From assembly GCF_015767635.1 (NCBI RefSeq), contig NZ_CP065230.1, positions 992,001 to 1,056,000 of the forward strand: DNA of 64,000 nucleotides, in the 5' to 3' direction. Below are positions 8,248 to 15,873 of the stretch, piece after piece. The stretch's first letter is position 1, and every line of letters starts with the position of its first letter. The stretch comes from Halomonas sp. A40-4 (lineage in GTDB: Bacteria; Pseudomonadota; Gammaproteobacteria; Pseudomonadales; Halomonadaceae). The notes beneath the pieces were generated by a model. That model had not been told where the DNA came from and ran no database searches. It saw only the letters and a program-made list of their open reading frames with translations. The position numbers and the translations under genes were made by a program.

Positions 8248-8307
8248 GCTGCCCCTCCGTCATCGGTCATGAGCACTGTTCAAGTGCGCATCATCATGGG
8301 GAACACC

Positions 8308-9357
8308 ATGACAAAACAAAAATTGATCCTGCTCTTTGATGGCACCTGGAACGACCCTGAAGACCAGACGAATGTTTATCGTCTTACGCGGCTCATCCAC
8401 GATTATGATGGTGATGTAAGGCAACGGTTCTATTACGACCCCGGTGTGGGTACCTCCAGGTTTCGGCGCATCAGCGGCGGTGCCTTCGGTTTCGGGCTGA
8501 GCAAACATTTACGGAATGGCTATGACTGGCTTTGCAGGCGTTACCAGGAGGGCGATGAGATATGGATATTCGGGTTCAGCCGTGGTGCCTACACGGCCAG
8601 AAGCCTGGTGGGGCTGATACGAAAATGCGGGTTGGTGCACGTGGTCACGCCAGGCTTGCTCGGCAAGGCCGAAAGCATTTATCGAGACAAAAATCTGCAC
8701 CCGGATGCTGACGCTTGCAAGGATTTCAAGAAACGCTATAGCCGCCAGCCGAGGATTCATTTCATTGGCATATGGGATACCGTTGGCGCGCTGGGCGTGC
8801 CCGGCACCAACCTGTTTAAAAGCCAATACGATTGGCACGATACGGAGCTTTCCAGCATTGTCGACCATGCTTACCAAGCGGTGGCGCTGGACGAGCACCG
8901 GGAGACCTACAACGTCTCGCTCTGGACCAGCAAGGACGGCAAGCCCAAAGCCGGCAACCGCGACGTAGAGCAGCGCTGGTTTATCGGCGCCCACGCCAAT
9001 GTCGGCGGCGGGTATGGCCCCGACGACACGCTGCCCGACATACCGCTGAACTGGATACTGGGCAAGGCGGAAAAGGCGGGCCTGAAAGTGAATTCATTCG
9101 ACGTTGCCGAGGATGCCTGGAAGGCCGCGCCAAGAGATTCTTTCGCCGAGTTTCTGTGGGGGATTTACGGCAAATTCAAACGCATCGGAAACGCAGAAGA
9201 CGGCCGATTCTACCGGCAATATTCCCAAGGAATGCAGGGAAAGCCGGCGGTCAATATTTCAATCGATGACAGCGTCTGGAAGCGCTGGGCCGATACAACC
9301 TGCGATTACCGGCCACGCACCTTGACCGATGCCAAACTGACCCCACCGGAGCAATAG
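8308..9357 (+). CDS. DUF2235 alpha/beta-hydrolase domain protein (Tle1-like fold)
   Basis: 349-residue protein covering essentially one DUF2235 domain. It starts KLILLFDGTWND, then has the lipase-type nucleophile elbow GFSRGAYTAR (Ser91), GIWDTVGALG (about residue 157) and the histidine-containing GAHANVGGGY (His229), giving a plausible Ser-Asp-His set. DUF2235 includes the Tle1 phospholipase effectors of type VI secretion, but no vgrG, immunity gene or other T6SS gene is nearby and there is no signal peptide, so a secreted-toxin role is not supported. ATG at 8308 follows GGGGA; ATG at 8296 or an upstream frame from 8200 are less likely. It looks monocistronic. Confidence 0.85.
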   Translation: MTKQKLILLFDGTWNDPEDQTNVYRLTRLIHDYDGDVRQRFYYDPGVGTSRFRRISGGAFGFGLSKHLRNGYDWLCRRYQEGDEIWIFGFSRGAYTARSLVGLIRKCGLVHVVTPGLLGKAESIYRDKNLHPDADACKDFKKRYSRQPRIHFIGIWDTVGALGVPGTNLFKSQYDWHDTELSSIVDHAYQAVALDEHRETYNVSLWTSKDGKPKAGNRDVEQRWFIGAHANVGGGYGPDDTLPDIPLNWILGKAEKAGLKVNSFDVAEDAWKAAPRDSFAEFLWGIYGKFKRIGNAEDGRFYRQYSQGMQGKPAVNISIDDSVWKRWADTTCDYRPRTLTDAKLTPPEQ

Positions 9358-9452
9358 GCAGGGCGGGCAAGCTTCATTGGCGTGACTCCATTCGCCAAGT
9401 CTACCAGGGCGCAGTATCATAGGCCGCTAATCAAACCACAGAAGCCACTACT

Positions 9453-9788
9453 ATGTCGTGCCCACCTTGCCCCCGTTGTCAGTCCGAATTTGTCTACCAG
9501 GATCAAAGCCTGTTCATTTGCCCCGAGTGTGCCCATGAATGGAACCCCGAAGAGGCCGCCGCTGAAGACGCGGTCACCGTCAAGGATGCCAACGGCACCC
9601 TGCTGGCAGAAGGCGACAAGGTCACGCTGGTGAAAGACCTCAAGGTGAAAAGCAGCTCTATCGTGCTCAAGATTGGCACAAAAGCCGTGATCAAACGGCT
9701 CAAGGAAGGCAAGGACCACCAGCTGGATTGCAAGGTCGACGGTGCCGGCGACATGATGGTCACCGCCCAGTTTGTGAAGAAGGCCTAA
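9453..9788 (+). CDS. phnA: PhnA / YjdM-family zinc-ribbon protein
   Basis: 111 residues. The N-terminal zinc ribbon has CPRC and CPEC pairs (residues 6-9 and about 24-27), followed by the compact PhnA C-terminal domain containing [16 protein letters not shown] and the [11 protein letters not shown] segment. Despite its name the family has no proven role in phosphonate breakdown, and no phn genes are nearby. Length matches E. coli YjdM (about 111 residues). No strong ribosome binding site is visible before the ATG. It stands alone between the DUF2235 and DUF427 genes. Confidence 0.9.
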   Translation: MSCPPCPRCQSEFVYQDQSLFICPECAHEWNPEEAAAEDAVTVKDANGTLLAEGDKVTLVKDLKVKSSSIVLKIGTKAVIKRLKEGKDHQLDCKVDGAGDMMVTAQFVKKA

Positions 9789-9860
9789 TTCCTCCCTCCA
9801 ATCCATCCGCTACCGACTAAAAGCTAAGCTGCGAGGGTGTGTTTAACATAAGTTAACTGG

Positions 9861-10160
9861 TAGGCTAATTTTACTAGAGCGTAAATCGCCGCAGGGAACA
9901 ACTTAATGCCACATGCCCCACGCATCGAGCTTCACCCCGTTAACCAGCGCGTGCAGGTGCATGTGGATGGCAAGCTGCTTGTGGAAATTATAAAGAGTAC
10001 TCAAGCCCTCGAACTCCGCGAAACCGACTACCCGCCACGCCACTATTTCCCACGTGAAGACGTGCGGATGGGTTTGCTTACCATCTCAGAAACGACCACC
10101 CATTGCCCCTTTAAAGGGCATACAGTGTATTTCTCGCTGGGTGACAATAAAGATATTGCC
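9861..10160 (+). repeat. DUF427 repeat, copy 1 (intact, with leader)
   Basis: From TAGGCTAATTTTACTAGAG through the gene start and most of the DUF427 coding region, this stretch is closely repeated at 15533-15815. The repeat includes the leader and ribosome binding site, so a whole gene segment was duplicated. The two copies bracket the cassette array. Confidence 0.75.
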
Positions 10161-10238
10161 TGGAGTTATGAGCAGCCGATTGAGGGGATGGAAGCGATAG
10201 CAGATTGGGTGGCGTTTGGTGGGGAAGAGAACGAATGA
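9906..10238 (+). CDS. DUF427 domain protein, intact copy
   Basis: 110-residue protein with one DUF427 domain, a small beta fold of unknown biochemical role. Typical features are VHVDGKLLV, ALELRETDYPPRHYFPREDVRM, the CPFKG motif and YFSLGD, ending in WSYEQP and VAFGGEEN, close to the family's usual ending. AGGGA lies about 9 nt before the ATG. Its leader (TAGGCTAATTTTACTAGAG) and 5' two-thirds are repeated at 15533-15815 as a decayed copy, so the gene marks the left border of the accessory block. Confidence 0.88.
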   Translation: MPHAPRIELHPVNQRVQVHVDGKLLVEIIKSTQALELRETDYPPRHYFPREDVRMGLLTISETTTHCPFKGHTVYFSLGDNKDIAWSYEQPIEGMEAIADWVAFGGEENE

Positions 10239-10453
10239 TGTCTTCCGACCCTGAGCGGACGTGCCTGGAAATGCCGCAGGCGCGCGAATTTTGGCTATGT
10301 GGGATAATTAAAGTTAATATTCAAAAGAATCATAGGCCTGGGAAAATCTGGCAGGCTGCATTTATCGGAAAAAAGTGCCAGCACGTTCATTCAATCATAG
10401 AACGCGCCGTCTAATACGCTGCTAGGCAACTGTAAAAGGAGTTCTGTGCAAAA
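10239..10453. other. left junction of the cassette array
   Basis: Non-coding stretch where base composition turns AT-rich. GCTAGGC at 10421-10427 resembles the GTTAGGC core of a recombination site with one change and marks the start of cassette 1. CGTTC (10384-10388) and GAACG (10400-10404) can pair just upstream. I could not define a full attI or attC here, and no integrase gene is present in the window. Confidence 0.45.
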
Positions 10454-11203
10454 ATGAAGTCTGCATTGCATCCAACGGTAAATAAAAGCATTACTGTTGT
10501 AGATTATATAAATGAATTTGGGGCAAAACTTGATGGCAATGGACACCTGAGAGTTAGGCCATTTGCTAGATGCCCTGCCTGCAGTAGCGAAATGCATACT
10601 AAGGGAGAGGCAAATCCAACAGTTGATGGTGTATTTAGCCATCAGCCAAATGTTAATCAATTTTGCCCATTAAAAGCTTCAGCAGAGCGGCCATATATAA
10701 ATCTCCCACCGGTTGATGAAGATCCAAATAGAGCGAAAGCACTTCGAGATTCTTTTATAAGTAACTGGAAGTTTCACTACGGATTGATGAAAGGTTACTT
10801 GATGGTGCTTAGTATTTTTGACTTTATTAATTTGATAAAATTTGCAGATAAAAAAAGAATATGGAGTTACCGGCATGTCGAAGAAGCGCAACTTCCATAT
10901 ATATTTTTGGCGTTAAAAGAGTTTCCGCCAGTAAAGTCTAAAGGTAAATATATCCGCCGAGATTGGGTAAGAGTTTGGTTCGATGCAAGGGTGCGAAGCC
11001 TTGACGACTTATGGATTGAAACAAATGGAGATTGGTTGATGATCAAGGCTACCTATGCAAACCCGAGAGGTGGTGGCGTGCCAACGCATAAACAGCTTAA
11101 AGATACAGAGATCATTCAACCTGATCTAGGTTTTTTAAACACAGAAGAACCGAAATTAGCTGACTTTGTTCTCAAAGAAATGAAAAAAGCATTTGGAGTT
11201 TAG
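10454..11203 (+). CDS. cassette 1: uncharacterised protein with CoiA-like zinc-binding N-terminus
   Basis: 249-residue protein, AT-rich, with no close match that I recognise. Residues about 36-73 form a likely zinc site: CPAC (Cys40, Cys43), then FSH (His63) and Cys71. This resembles the Cys-Cys...HFxH arrangement near the N-terminus of competence-type CoiA proteins and related nuclease-associated domains. The rest is mixed alpha/beta with WIETNGDWLMIKATY near residue 195. The gene is followed 2 nt after its stop by an attC-like site and preceded by a cassette border, so it is the sole gene of its cassette. AAGGAG lies 12 nt before the ATG, a rather long spacing. Function unknown. Confidence 0.65.
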   Translation: MKSALHPTVNKSITVVDYINEFGAKLDGNGHLRVRPFARCPACSSEMHTKGEANPTVDGVFSHQPNVNQFCPLKASAERPYINLPPVDEDPNRAKALRDSFISNWKFHYGLMKGYLMVLSIFDFINLIKFADKKRIWSYRHVEEAQLPYIFLALKEFPPVKSKGKYIRRDWVRVWFDARVRSLDDLWIETNGDWLMIKATYANPRGGGVPTHKQLKDTEIIQPDLGFLNTEEPKLADFVLKEMKKAFGV

Positions 11204-11205
11204 TT

Positions 11206-11263
11206 GCCTAACAAGTCACGGAAGGCGGACGCGTGAGACGCGCCGCTTCGTTCAGAGTTATGC
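11206..11263 (+). repeat. attC-like recombination site 1
   Basis: 58 nt starting with GCCTAAC (R'') and ending with GTTATGC (R'). Between them GAAGGCGGACGCG and CGCGCCGCTTC form an imperfect palindrome with unpaired bases, as in attC sites. It begins 2 nt after the stop of cassette 1. R'' is the complement of GTTAGGC, matching the GCTAGGC at the start of cassette 1 with one change. Confidence 0.8.
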
Positions 11264-11278
11264 ATCAGGGAGAAAATA

Positions 11279-11941
11279 ATGGCGTATGATTTTTTAAAAG
11301 TGGAATTAAAAGATCCTAATGGAACATTTGAAGAGTTTCATGAGCTCTTATATAAGAGTGGAATTTATAACAATTACAAAGTGTTTCAAGTGCCTTTGCC
11401 TGTATATGAGTTTGCCGATGAATTTTTAGAACATGTGTCCAATCATGGGTTTGAATCACTTTTTAATTATACTATATCAATGGAGGATGTGACTTCTTCT
11501 TCGATGACGGTCAATAAGGTTGAGGAAATTGTCCATAAATTTGTAATGAACTTAGACGCATCTGAACGATTGCTGATTATAGATCCATACTTTTATGCGT
11601 CTTCTAATGCCACCAATACTGTAGATATGTTCTCCAGACTTCTTTCAAGTGTATCAACCAACTTGAAAGAAGTTACCATTGTGACCAACGGTCGAAAATT
11701 AGATACAAAGTCTGCAATACACGCTGCAATAAAATCAATACAGCAAAATATTGCTATTAATGATTTCTTAACAGATGAGTTCCACGACCGTTTTTGGTTA
11801 GATCCAGACCGCGCGATTGGTATTGTTATGGGAACATCCTTAAACGGTTTAGGAAGTAAAATTTCTTTAATAGATAAACTCTCAGATCAAGATGTAACAG
11901 AGATTGTCAAATTAGCTAAGGAACTGAATGTGCTTGCGTAA
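11279..11941 (+). CDS. cassette 2: uncharacterised protein with PLD-like C-terminal domain
   Basis: 220-residue AT-rich protein with no recognised full-length family. The C-terminal half resembles a phospholipase-D-like fold: a LLIIDPYFYA strand, VTIVTNGRK, then FHDRFWLDPDRAIGIVMGTS followed by LNGLGSK (His169 region). This follows the H-x-R/K ... G-x-S pattern of degenerate HKD domains found in some defence and mobile-element proteins. Only one such motif is present, so catalysis would need a dimer, if it occurs at all. AGGGAGA precedes the ATG by 6 nt. It is the only gene of a 756-nt cassette, ending 6 nt before an attC-like site. Confidence 0.6.
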   Translation: MAYDFLKVELKDPNGTFEEFHELLYKSGIYNNYKVFQVPLPVYEFADEFLEHVSNHGFESLFNYTISMEDVTSSSMTVNKVEEIVHKFVMNLDASERLLIIDPYFYASSNATNTVDMFSRLLSSVSTNLKEVTIVTNGRKLDTKSAIHAAIKSIQQNIAINDFLTDEFHDRFWLDPDRAIGIVMGTSLNGLGSKISLIDKLSDQDVTEIVKLAKELNVLA

Positions 11942-11947
11942 GAATCA

Positions 11948-12019
11948 GCATAACAAGCGCATGTTGTCGGACAGGTTTTCCGCTGCCCTCCAAACCAGCC
12001 TCAAATGCGGGCGTTAGGC
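11948..12019 (+). repeat. attC-like recombination site 2
   Basis: 72 nt from GCATAAC to GTTAGGC. GCATAAC is the exact reverse complement of GTTATGC at the left border of cassette 2, which is the rule for a genuine cassette. CGCATGTTG and CAAATGCG near the ends extend the stem. Confidence 0.82.
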
Positions 12020-12041
12020 AAAGTTGCTTCAGAGAATTGTG

Positions 12042-13298
12042 ATGACGGATATATCAACCACACTTACAGATATTGATTTCTTGCAGGAGAAGCTAGATTT
12101 TTCTGAAATCAATCCAGTTGATTTCGAAAACCTAGTATTTCATCTTCTTGATGAAATGGGTTTTTCCAATTTAGTTTGGAGAAAAGGTGGTGAAGGGAAT
12201 TCCGCAACGGATGGTGGAAGAGATTTAGAGGGCACATTCTGGACTATTTCGCCTGCTTTATCTAAAGAGGAAAAATATTGGTTCGAAGTTAAATATCGAA
12301 CTAACCAGTTAGAAAAAACTCAAGTACAAAGCACTGTGTTAAATGCTGCCGGAAATAATTCAAAAGACAATGTTGTAATAATTACGAATAAGACTATATC
12401 GAATCCCACACTGGATTGGATCAAAGAATTTCAATCGACAAATAAACGGCCAAACATAATGGTTTGGCAAGGTCATGACCTAGAATTACTGCTAAGGAAA
12501 AGCCCAAGAACACTTGCTAAATTTCTCCCTTCATCGCTTGCATTTAGCGGTCGCTGCAAAGTAATCGAATCAAAGTTTTTAAATTTAATGCTACTTCCAG
12601 CAGGGGGTGAGCTTGATGAGTTGTGGAACAGGCGAGAAGAATATCAGGATGAATCCTTTTTAACATTTGCAGCAGTGATTGCTGAGGTTGAATACGGTGA
12701 TGTAATTCATCGCCCTTGGGGAATGGAGTTAGATAAGCTCAGATTGTTTACTGTTGTCGTAACAGGAATGCTAAATGTATTCCCGTTCGTTTTTAAGTGC
12801 AGCTCACTAAATCGAGAGCAGACAATCATAATCGATGGTCTCTCCTACCTCGTACAGTGTTTGCTCATCAGGTGTGGTTCAGAGCTGGCATCTAATGTGC
12901 TATTCGACCCAGAGCAATATTCAGAATCTGAACGCGAGATACCTGATGAGCTAAAGGTTAGGCGTTATGAGCCAATATTTAATGCTTTATACCACGATCT
13001 TGGCGTTTATTGTAGTTCTAAATATTGTTCAAAGCTTCATCACATGACACCTGATGAAAAGCCAGATTACTTTCTCCGGTTCGTGGAATCTTCCAATCAA
13101 CCTAAGCTTGATGATCGCTTTCTCATCATGAATTCAATAAAAGACGAATGTAAATTAGGGCTAGTTTCAGTCAATAAGTACTGTCCGTTAGGCGAGACAG
13201 ATGAGCTTCCTAATAGTTTTGAAACTTTACACGAAAAATTAGAATTTGCGCGTAAGGTAATCGAGCGACGTGCGGGAGAGGCAATAGAAAATGCCTAA
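12042..13298 (+). CDS. cassette 3: Mrr-type restriction endonuclease-like protein
   Basis: 418-residue protein. The N-terminal 150 residues form an Mrr-like PD-(D/E)xK nuclease domain: NPVDFENLVFHLLDEMGF is the family's opening helix, GNSATDGGRDLEG holds the acidic residues (Asp57, Asp61) and WFEVKYR gives the E82-x-K84 pair. The remaining 270 residues are unassigned and may sense or bind a target. Mrr-type nucleases cut modified or foreign DNA. ATG at 12042 is preferred over TTG at 12024, which lies only 5 nt past the attC core. The stop codon lies inside the next attC-like site. Confidence 0.78.
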   Translation: MTDISTTLTDIDFLQEKLDFSEINPVDFENLVFHLLDEMGFSNLVWRKGGEGNSATDGGRDLEGTFWTISPALSKEEKYWFEVKYRTNQLEKTQVQSTVLNAAGNNSKDNVVIITNKTISNPTLDWIKEFQSTNKRPNIMVWQGHDLELLLRKSPRTLAKFLPSSLAFSGRCKVIESKFLNLMLLPAGGELDELWNRREEYQDESFLTFAAVIAEVEYGDVIHRPWGMELDKLRLFTVVVTGMLNVFPFVFKCSSLNREQTIIIDGLSYLVQCLLIRCGSELASNVLFDPEQYSESEREIPDELKVRRYEPIFNALYHDLGVYCSSKYCSKLHHMTPDEKPDYFLRFVESSNQPKLDDRFLIMNSIKDECKLGLVSVNKYCPLGETDELPNSFETLHEKLEFARKVIERRAGEAIENA

Positions 13299-13349
13299 GA
13301 AGCGTAAGCACAGCGACTCGCAAGCTCGCGCATGTTACGGGCGTTATAT
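13293..13349 (+). repeat. attC-like recombination site 3
   Basis: 57 nt from GCCTAAG to GTTATAT. CGTAAGCACAGCGA pairs imperfectly with TCGCGCATGTTACG. The TAA stop of cassette 3 lies inside the first core. GCCTAAG is one base off the complement of GTTAGGC at the left border of cassette 3. Confidence 0.8.
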
Positions 13350-13361
13350 GTTGGAGGCAAA

Positions 13362-15104
13362 TTGGCACGTAAAGCTTTAGTTATTGGTAATAATGATTAT
13401 ACGAACATTAAGCAATTAAAGAATCCTATTAATGATGCGAGGACAATATCTAGGATTCTTAATTTAAAAGGCTTCGATGTGACTCTGTTGGAAAACTTGA
13501 AACTTGAGGCTTTCTTGAGAAAACTTAACGAGTTTGGTGAGTCTGTTCAAGAGAGCGAAGAGTTAGTGCTATTTTACTATGCAGGACATTCTGTTCAATT
13601 AATGGATAGTAATTATTTATTGCCAGTAGATATCATGAAAGATTTAGCTATTCATGAAAATATTGAAAGCGGATCAGTTTATTTAGGAGACGTTACGAAT
13701 GCTCTCAATAAGTCTAATGGTGAGAAAATTGTAATTCTGGATGCATGCAGAAGCCATGATTTTACACAAGAAATCATCGCCACCAATGACATATTTAATA
13801 AAGGGCTATGTGAGATAGAGTCGTCACATGGCATGGCTGTTATATACTCTACTCAGCCGGGGAACACTGCAAGTGACGGTACTAAAGGTAGTAATAATGG
13901 TTGTTTTACCGAAGAGCTTTCCAAAAATATCAGCCAGTATGGCCTAACATTTAGCGAAGTTGTTGTAAAAACTAGGGAAGCTGTTCTTGCTAAAACAAAT
14001 TATAAACAGATACCATGGAGTTCAAATTCTATATCGAGAGATTTTTATTTGGACAATATCGTTTTCCCCGGAGATTTAATTGCAGAAATAGAACTTCCTT
14101 CTAATGGTATAGATACAATATCAAGCAGTTATTCAAATGTTTTCATTTCAACCCAAAAGCGGCAATTGTTTATATTTTATTTTGTTTCTAATATAACATC
14201 CATTGAAGATGGTCGCGGTAATGTTATTCGTTATCGAGGTGGTTGCCCTCATATGCTAGAACCACGTTTAGGAAACGAAGATTATATCAATGAGGCTCTA
14301 TTCTTAAATGATGATTTCATGCTAGGTGTATCCGAGAAAGGGTATGTATACCTGTATGATATACAAGGTATGTTAACAGAAGACTGTTATATAGACTCAT
14401 CTGGGATTCCAAGGATTGATTACACTCCACAGATTTTATTCGACGATCAGGCAGGCGAGTCGCTATTTTGTATCAGTAGCGTTGAAAACCATGTATTTGT
14501 ATCTGGTAGTAGTGGTGCTTTATACAAGTTAGAAGTTTCTGATGTTAATGGTAAAATAAAAGTAAATAGTTTTGATAGTATTGTAGTTTCAAAAAACCAT
14601 ATAACATCAATAGCCTGTAATGAACTATCGGGTGCTATTTGTGTTTCTGATGAGCACTATATCTACTTCATTGATAATAATTTTTCTATTATCAATGAAA
14701 TCTTCGTTAGAACTAGTAATATTCTTCACTCTGATTCATTGGGCTTTGTTGTTGCTTCAAATGACTACAATATTTGCTTTTTTGATGATGTTGGTCAAAA
14801 AATTAAGAATAAAGTTTCTCTCGAGCTTAAACAACACCCTTTGCGTGATGTTTGTATATCGGATTTATATGTTACTTCTCTAGATATAGTCGATGAAAGG
14901 TATTTGGTCTTAGGAACGAATAAACCCTCTATATTAATGTATGACACATCACTAAACTCTATAGTAAATGAAAAGTTTTTAGATATTCATATGACTTCTC
15001 CATTTTATTCATCTGTATATGATTTATGTAGTTACCAAGAAGAGTATTTATTCAGTCGCAGTAAGCTAAACCATTTTGGCATCTGGAGGCTAGACAAAAT
15101 ATAA
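13362..15104 (+). CDS. cassette 4: caspase-like (peptidase C14) protein with beta-propeller-like C-terminus
   Basis: 580-residue protein. The N-terminal caspase fold is clear: ARKALVIGNNDYTNIKQL opens the domain, FYYAGHS carries the catalytic His76 and ILDACRS the catalytic Cys129; ARTISRILNLKGF and TQPGNTASDG are further family marks. Beyond about residue 250 the sequence is repetitive and beta-rich, with blocks such as GYVYLYD, HYIYFID and SILMYD, like a degenerate WD40-type propeller. This layout suits a sensor joined to a protease, known from bacterial defence and cell-suicide proteins. TTG at 13362 is chosen because GGAGG lies just upstream and the product starts MARKALVIG; ATG at 13332 sits inside the attC site. 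No partner gene is visible. Confidence 0.8.
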   Translation: MARKALVIGNNDYTNIKQLKNPINDARTISRILNLKGFDVTLLENLKLEAFLRKLNEFGESVQESEELVLFYYAGHSVQLMDSNYLLPVDIMKDLAIHENIESGSVYLGDVTNALNKSNGEKIVILDACRSHDFTQEIIATNDIFNKGLCEIESSHGMAVIYSTQPGNTASDGTKGSNNGCFTEELSKNISQYGLTFSEVVVKTREAVLAKTNYKQIPWSSNSISRDFYLDNIVFPGDLIAEIELPSNGIDTISSSYSNVFISTQKRQLFIFYFVSNITSIEDGRGNVIRYRGGCPHMLEPRLGNEDYINEALFLNDDFMLGVSEKGYVYLYDIQGMLTEDCYIDSSGIPRIDYTPQILFDDQAGESLFCISSVENHVFVSGSSGALYKLEVSDVNGKIKVNSFDSIVVSKNHITSIACNELSGAICVSDEHYIYFIDNNFSIINEIFVRTSNILHSDSLGFVVASNDYNICFFDDVGQKIKNKVSLELKQHPLRDVCISDLYVTSLDIVDERYLVLGTNKPSILMYDTSLNSIVNEKFLDIHMTSPFYSSVYDLCSYQEEYLFSRSKLNHFGIWRLDKI

Positions 15105-15532
15105 CAAAAATTTAAGAGCGGGCCTCAAGTTCCAAGTGCAACACTATTGAAGAGTGCTCGGTCCGGCGATGGATTTCTTGAGCACACTGTGAGTTTCGGG
15201 GGCGGTCACCAGGGGGAGAAAAACCCAAATAGGAATACCCCTAATTGCATGCATGGCAAGCCAGTATTGCCGTATGAGGGAGCTTTCAGTCGACGGCATT
15301 CGCCTAAAGCCAAAACTATTGCTTTGTTCACCGTAATCGCCTCGCTATTGCGGGGCGTTATCATGATAGATGCTAACCCATCTTGGCATTCCAGCTAGGT
15401 CAGTAGTCCGCAAGTGCTTTTGGCATCAAGCAAGGGTGGTGGCAGGGCGGTAACGGGCCATAATCATGACTCAGATCATCCCGTAGCCTAAAGTGTGATG
15501 AGGCGAGCATGGGATTCAACGAACTTTGCTGC
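15105..15532. other. broken right end of the cassette array and unexplained sequence
   Basis: ATATAAC spans the stop of cassette 4 and is the exact complement of GTTATAT at that cassette's left border, so attC site 4 begins here. No matching right half follows: after about 15115 the sequence changes. The rest contains AGTGCTC/GAGCAC arms (15153-15159 with 15180-15185) and GC-rich hairpins but no convincing gene. An 83-codon plus-strand frame at 15147-15398 lacks family features. Confidence 0.55.
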
Positions 15533-15815
15533 TAGGCTAATTTTACTAGAGCTAATAAAGCCGCAGGGAACAACCTAATGCCACAGGCACTTCGCATCGA
15601 GCTCCACCCCGTTAGCCAGCGCGTGCAGTTGCATGTGGACGGCAAGCTGCTTGCCGACTCCGCCCAAGCCCTCGAACTCCGAGAAACCGGCTACCCGCCA
15701 CGGCATTACATTCCACGTGAAGATGTGCGGATGGATTTTTTACCCTTTCCGCAACCACCGCTTATTGCTCGTTTAAGGGAATGCATTGTATTTCACGCTG
15801 CGAGACGATCTGTTC
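15533..15815 (+). repeat. DUF427 repeat, copy 2
   Basis: Second copy of the segment at 9861-10160, starting TAGGCTAATTTTACTAGAG and including leader, ribosome binding site and the 5' two-thirds of the gene. Similarity fades shortly before the gajA start. Confidence 0.75.
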
Positions 15816-15862
15816 AGAATAATGGAATTACGTTTTCGAAAAATCCAAATACGTTTTTTTAA
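15578..15862 (+). pseudogene. decayed second copy of the DUF427 gene
   Basis: The first 45 or so residues match the intact DUF427 protein at 9906 (IELHPVSQRVQLHVDGKLL, YPPRHYIPREDVRM). After that, single-base deletions near the TTTTTT at 15736 and near AAGGGAA shift the frame, so the CPFKG and YFSLGD parts are only seen in other frames and the last third is missing. The open frame continues into unrelated residues. It lies directly upstream of gajA and may contribute only its promoter. Confidence 0.75.
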
Positions 15863-15873
15863 GGCTTTATTAT

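Larger units (their letters stand above)
7878..8307. other. intergenic region without a recognised gene
   Basis: About 430 nt between divergent genes. It holds a short inverted repeat (7981-7987 with 8002-8008), a terminator-like hairpin at 8121-8143 and a 12-bp hairpin at 8214-8247. A 64-codon minus-strand frame here has no family features. The plus-strand terminator has no gene upstream of it, which hints that a gene was lost. Confidence 0.5.

Noticed and set aside
8308..9357. DUF2235 protein as a type VI secretion effector
   Set aside because: No vgrG, PAAR, adaptor or immunity gene nearby and no trafficking domain in the protein.
10205..10414. 69-codon frame overlapping the DUF427 3' end
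   Set aside because: Overlaps a known domain, no family features, and crosses into the cassette junction.
15280..15320. Possible group II intron domain V (GCCGTATGAGG...ACGGC)
   Set aside because: The catalytic AGC triad and the GAAA-type inner loop are not present, and no reverse transcriptase gene or GTGYG start could be assigned.
15147..15398. 83-codon frame in the gap after cassette 4
   Set aside because: No recognisable motif, no clear ribosome binding site, and composition unlike either flanking gene.
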